13,664 nt of DNA from Thalassiosira profunda (taxonomy: Eukaryota; Bacillariophyta; Thalassiosirophyceae; Thalassiosirales; Thalassiosiraceae), in contig JALLAP010000361.1 in assembly GCA_036939355.1 (NCBI GenBank), positions 1 to 13,664 on the forward strand. Reading direction: 5' to 3'. The notes beneath the pieces were generated by a model. It made no database searches. It worked only from the letters and a program-made list of their open reading frames with translations, and was not told where the DNA came from. This document shows, piece by piece, positions 12,052 to 13,664 of the stretch. The stretch's first letter is position 1. Each line of letters begins with the position of its first letter. A program made the position numbers and the translations under genes.

Positions 12052-13664
12052 TCACTTAAGCTTAATGAGAGCCGTTTGCAGATGTTGCGCAACCTCGGCA
12101 GCCTTCGCCCGCTTCTTAGGGTCGAAGACGTAGCACATGTCGATTGCCCCTTTCAGCACCACGTCCACTGGATCTTTGCTTTTCACAATCTCTTCAGGTA
12201 TCTCCGGCAGGTCTCCCTTCCGAATGTACCTTTGTGCCTTCTTCGTGTCCGTATCATACCACACCTCCTTCCCCGTCAAGATCTCGTAGATGATCGACCC
12301 CAGGGCGTAGACGTCGATGGCGCTCGTTTGCGGGAGATATTCATACTCCTCGGGCGAGCGAAAGGCCGCATCATTTTTGCCAATGGTATACGTGCACGCC
12401 GTTTCTGGTGCCGTGGAATTTCGCCGCAGGAAGCGGCCCCGGTTGAAGTCTCCGAGCTGAATCACTCCGTCGTGAAATAGATACTGGCCGCCCTTGAGAT
12501 CTCCATGCGCCACGCTCGACAGTCCCTCCCCGTCAATGTCGTGCACGGCCGCCAAGCCCTCCGCGACCTCGGTCGCATATTGCAACCTCTTCTTTGGCGT
12601 CAGCTTTATCTTTCCTCGTTCCCACAATCGTAGGAAGCTTGACAGCGTGCCCCCGCTCGCGTAGGGAGTGAGGACGTCAAAGCCGCAAAAGCCATAGGTG
12701 TCCAACACATAGCGACTCTTCGTCAGCCGCTCCAAAATGAGCCCATCCCTCCGCACTCGGTCGAAGTTCCGGTCCGAGTAGGTCGTCCCCCACTTCAATA
12801 TCTTCACCACCATCTCCGGATCGTACTTCTTGTCCTTTTCGTTGATCCACCAGATCTGATTGTAGCCCCCCTTGGCGTAGAACTCGAACTCGTCCGTCGT
12901 GCTTTTCCCCGCGAAATCCAGCTCGTGGAACAGATTGCAGTTGGGAAACGACGTTTCCTGCCATGGCTGCATTGGGACGCACTCCCCTTCGTACAATGGG
13001 TCGCGGTAGGAGAAGTCGTCGGAGTCCTTTAGACGCTTCTGCTGTTTCAGGGCGATCTTAGAGACCTCGATTTTGCGAGGCTTGTCCTCCGACTGCATTT
13101 TGATTTCCAGATTGCTCGATAGTACGCTCGTGTCTCCATCGATGGTTGTTATTCGCGGAAAGGGCGTCTCCCGTTTTCGCAGTGATTGGGAGGGCGCCTC
13201 CTTTGCAATGTTGTTGTTGAAATCTCGCCTGTCTGCCGTAAACACATCGTTGCCAGACTGTGCGTTTGTGGTAGGTGCACCTGCACCTTCACTGCTCGCA
13301 GATGGCTCGTCGTTCGAGCCTGATATTATAGGGGCAGCCTCGGCACCTCCTTGCGAGCCTGATATTATAGGGGCAGCCTCGGCACCTCGTTGCTTCCTCT
13401 CATCGCCACTGACGCTCGAAGACTCTTCGCTATTGTCGTTGGGTTGCTTGTCTGTCGGTGGCAAGGGCGCGTCTGCATCCTCGCCCTCGCCGTCTGCGCC
13501 ACTGTACGCTGGCAAATCTATTTCCTCGCCATCGTCGCTCCCGTCGCTCATATCCCACGTATCGCTATAGCGAGTAGTCGGAAAATATATGGCCTCCTTG
13601 ATCCGCTTGGACATTTGCGAGGACGTCGTCACGTGTTGCATTGCCATGAGGGCGCTGACCACCG
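12052..13664 (-). CDS. Atypical protein kinase (HGD/DFN type), 5' partial
   Basis: At least 536 residues, still open at the window edge, so the N-terminus (and any membrane anchor) is missing. Residues about 35-125 are acidic, Ser-rich and disordered, with a 13-residue tandem repeat. CVPMQPWQETSFPNCN (228-243) precedes the kinase fold, as I recall from diatom kinases. The domain (about 262-530) shows a loose Gly loop (AKGGYN, 263-268), the ATP lysine K287, catalytic-loop HGDLKGGQ (386-393), DFN at 405-407, SPEEY as the APE motif (436-440), D450 and R518. The catalytic Asp388 and metal Asp405 are kept, but HRD is HGD, the loop Asn is Gln393 and DFG is DFN. It may be an active divergent Ser/Thr kinase or a pseudokinase. 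The end, LIKLK then TGA, is clear. Confidence 0.85.
   Translation of the reverse strand, partial: VVSALMAMQHVTTSSQMSKRIKEAIYFPTTRYSDTWDMSDGSDDGEEIDLPAYSGADGEGEDADAPLPPTDKQPNDNSEESSSVSGDERKQRGAEAAPIISGSQGGAEAAPIISGSNDEPSASSEGAGAPTTNAQSGNDVFTADRRDFNNNIAKEAPSQSLRKRETPFPRITTIDGDTSVLSSNLEIKMQSEDKPRKIEVSKIALKQQKRLKDSDDFSYRDPLYEGECVPMQPWQETSFPNCNLFHELDFAGKSTTDEFEFYAKGGYNQIWWINEKDKKYDPEMVVKILKWGTTYSDRNFDRVRRDGLILERLTKSRYVLDTYGFCGFDVLTPYASGGTLSSFLRLWERGKIKLTPKKRLQYATEVAEGLAAVHDIDGEGLSSVAHGDLKGGQYLFHDGVIQLGDFNRGRFLRRNSTAPETACTYTIGKNDAAFRSPEEYEYLPQTSAIDVYALGSIIYEILTGKEVWYDTDTKKAQRYIRKGDLPEIPEEIVKSKDPVDVVLKGAIDMCYVFDPKKRAKAAEVAQHLQTALIKLK
13315..13391 (-). repeat. 39-bp tandem duplication inside the kinase gene
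   Basis: A block of 35 identical bases occurs at 13315-13349 and again at 13354-13388, a period of 39 bp. It encodes two copies of GAEAAPIISGSxx in frame. Near-perfect identity points to a recent duplication in the disordered N-terminal region. Confidence 0.9.

Noticed and set aside
13315..13391. Possible CRISPR-like or mobile-element repeat
   Set aside because: Only two copies, directly adjacent and in frame inside a kinase coding region; no spacers, terminal inverted repeats or transposase nearby.

Overview
The window looks like nuclear DNA of a eukaryotic alga, most likely a diatom or other plastid-bearing stramenopile. Three things point there. (i) The genes are cut by short GT-AG introns (68-84 bp in the first gene, one of 177 bp elsewhere). 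(ii) One product begins with a signal peptide ending in a Ser-Ala-Phe motif, the signature of import into secondary red plastids. (iii) Two products resemble families I know mainly from diatoms: a zinc-finger protein of the GLRCRHC type and an atypical kinase with DFN in place of DFG. Species cannot be named from the sequence alone.

Layout. Positions 1-6268 (+) hold nearly all of a pyruvate:NADP+ oxidoreductase (PNO): a complete pyruvate:ferredoxin oxidoreductase (PFOR) fused to a cytochrome P450 reductase-type flavoprotein. It has eleven visible exons and only its extreme 5' end is missing. It converges on an intronless F-box-like/leucine-rich-repeat protein at 6453-7886 (-), which carries an N-terminal myristoylation/palmitoylation motif. 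Next comes a membrane-anchored protein with two tandem MAPR (cytochrome b5-like heme-binding) domains at 8348-9424 (-, two exons). It shares a roughly 300-bp divergent promoter with a plastid-targeted thioredoxin-fold [2Fe-2S] protein at 9728-10285 (+). That gene converges on a zinc-finger plus SANT/Myb nuclear protein at 10402-11562 (-; 5' end uncertain). The window ends in a 5'-truncated atypical protein kinase at 12052-13664 (-).

Together. These are separate eukaryotic transcription units, not an operon. Three neighbours are redox proteins (TPP/Fe-S/flavin, heme, and [2Fe-2S]), but the sequence gives no proof of a shared pathway. PNO would decarboxylate pyruvate to acetyl-CoA while reducing NADP+, a typically oxygen-sensitive reaction used in low-oxygen metabolism. 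I saw no rRNA, tRNA, CRISPR array, transposon or viral gene.
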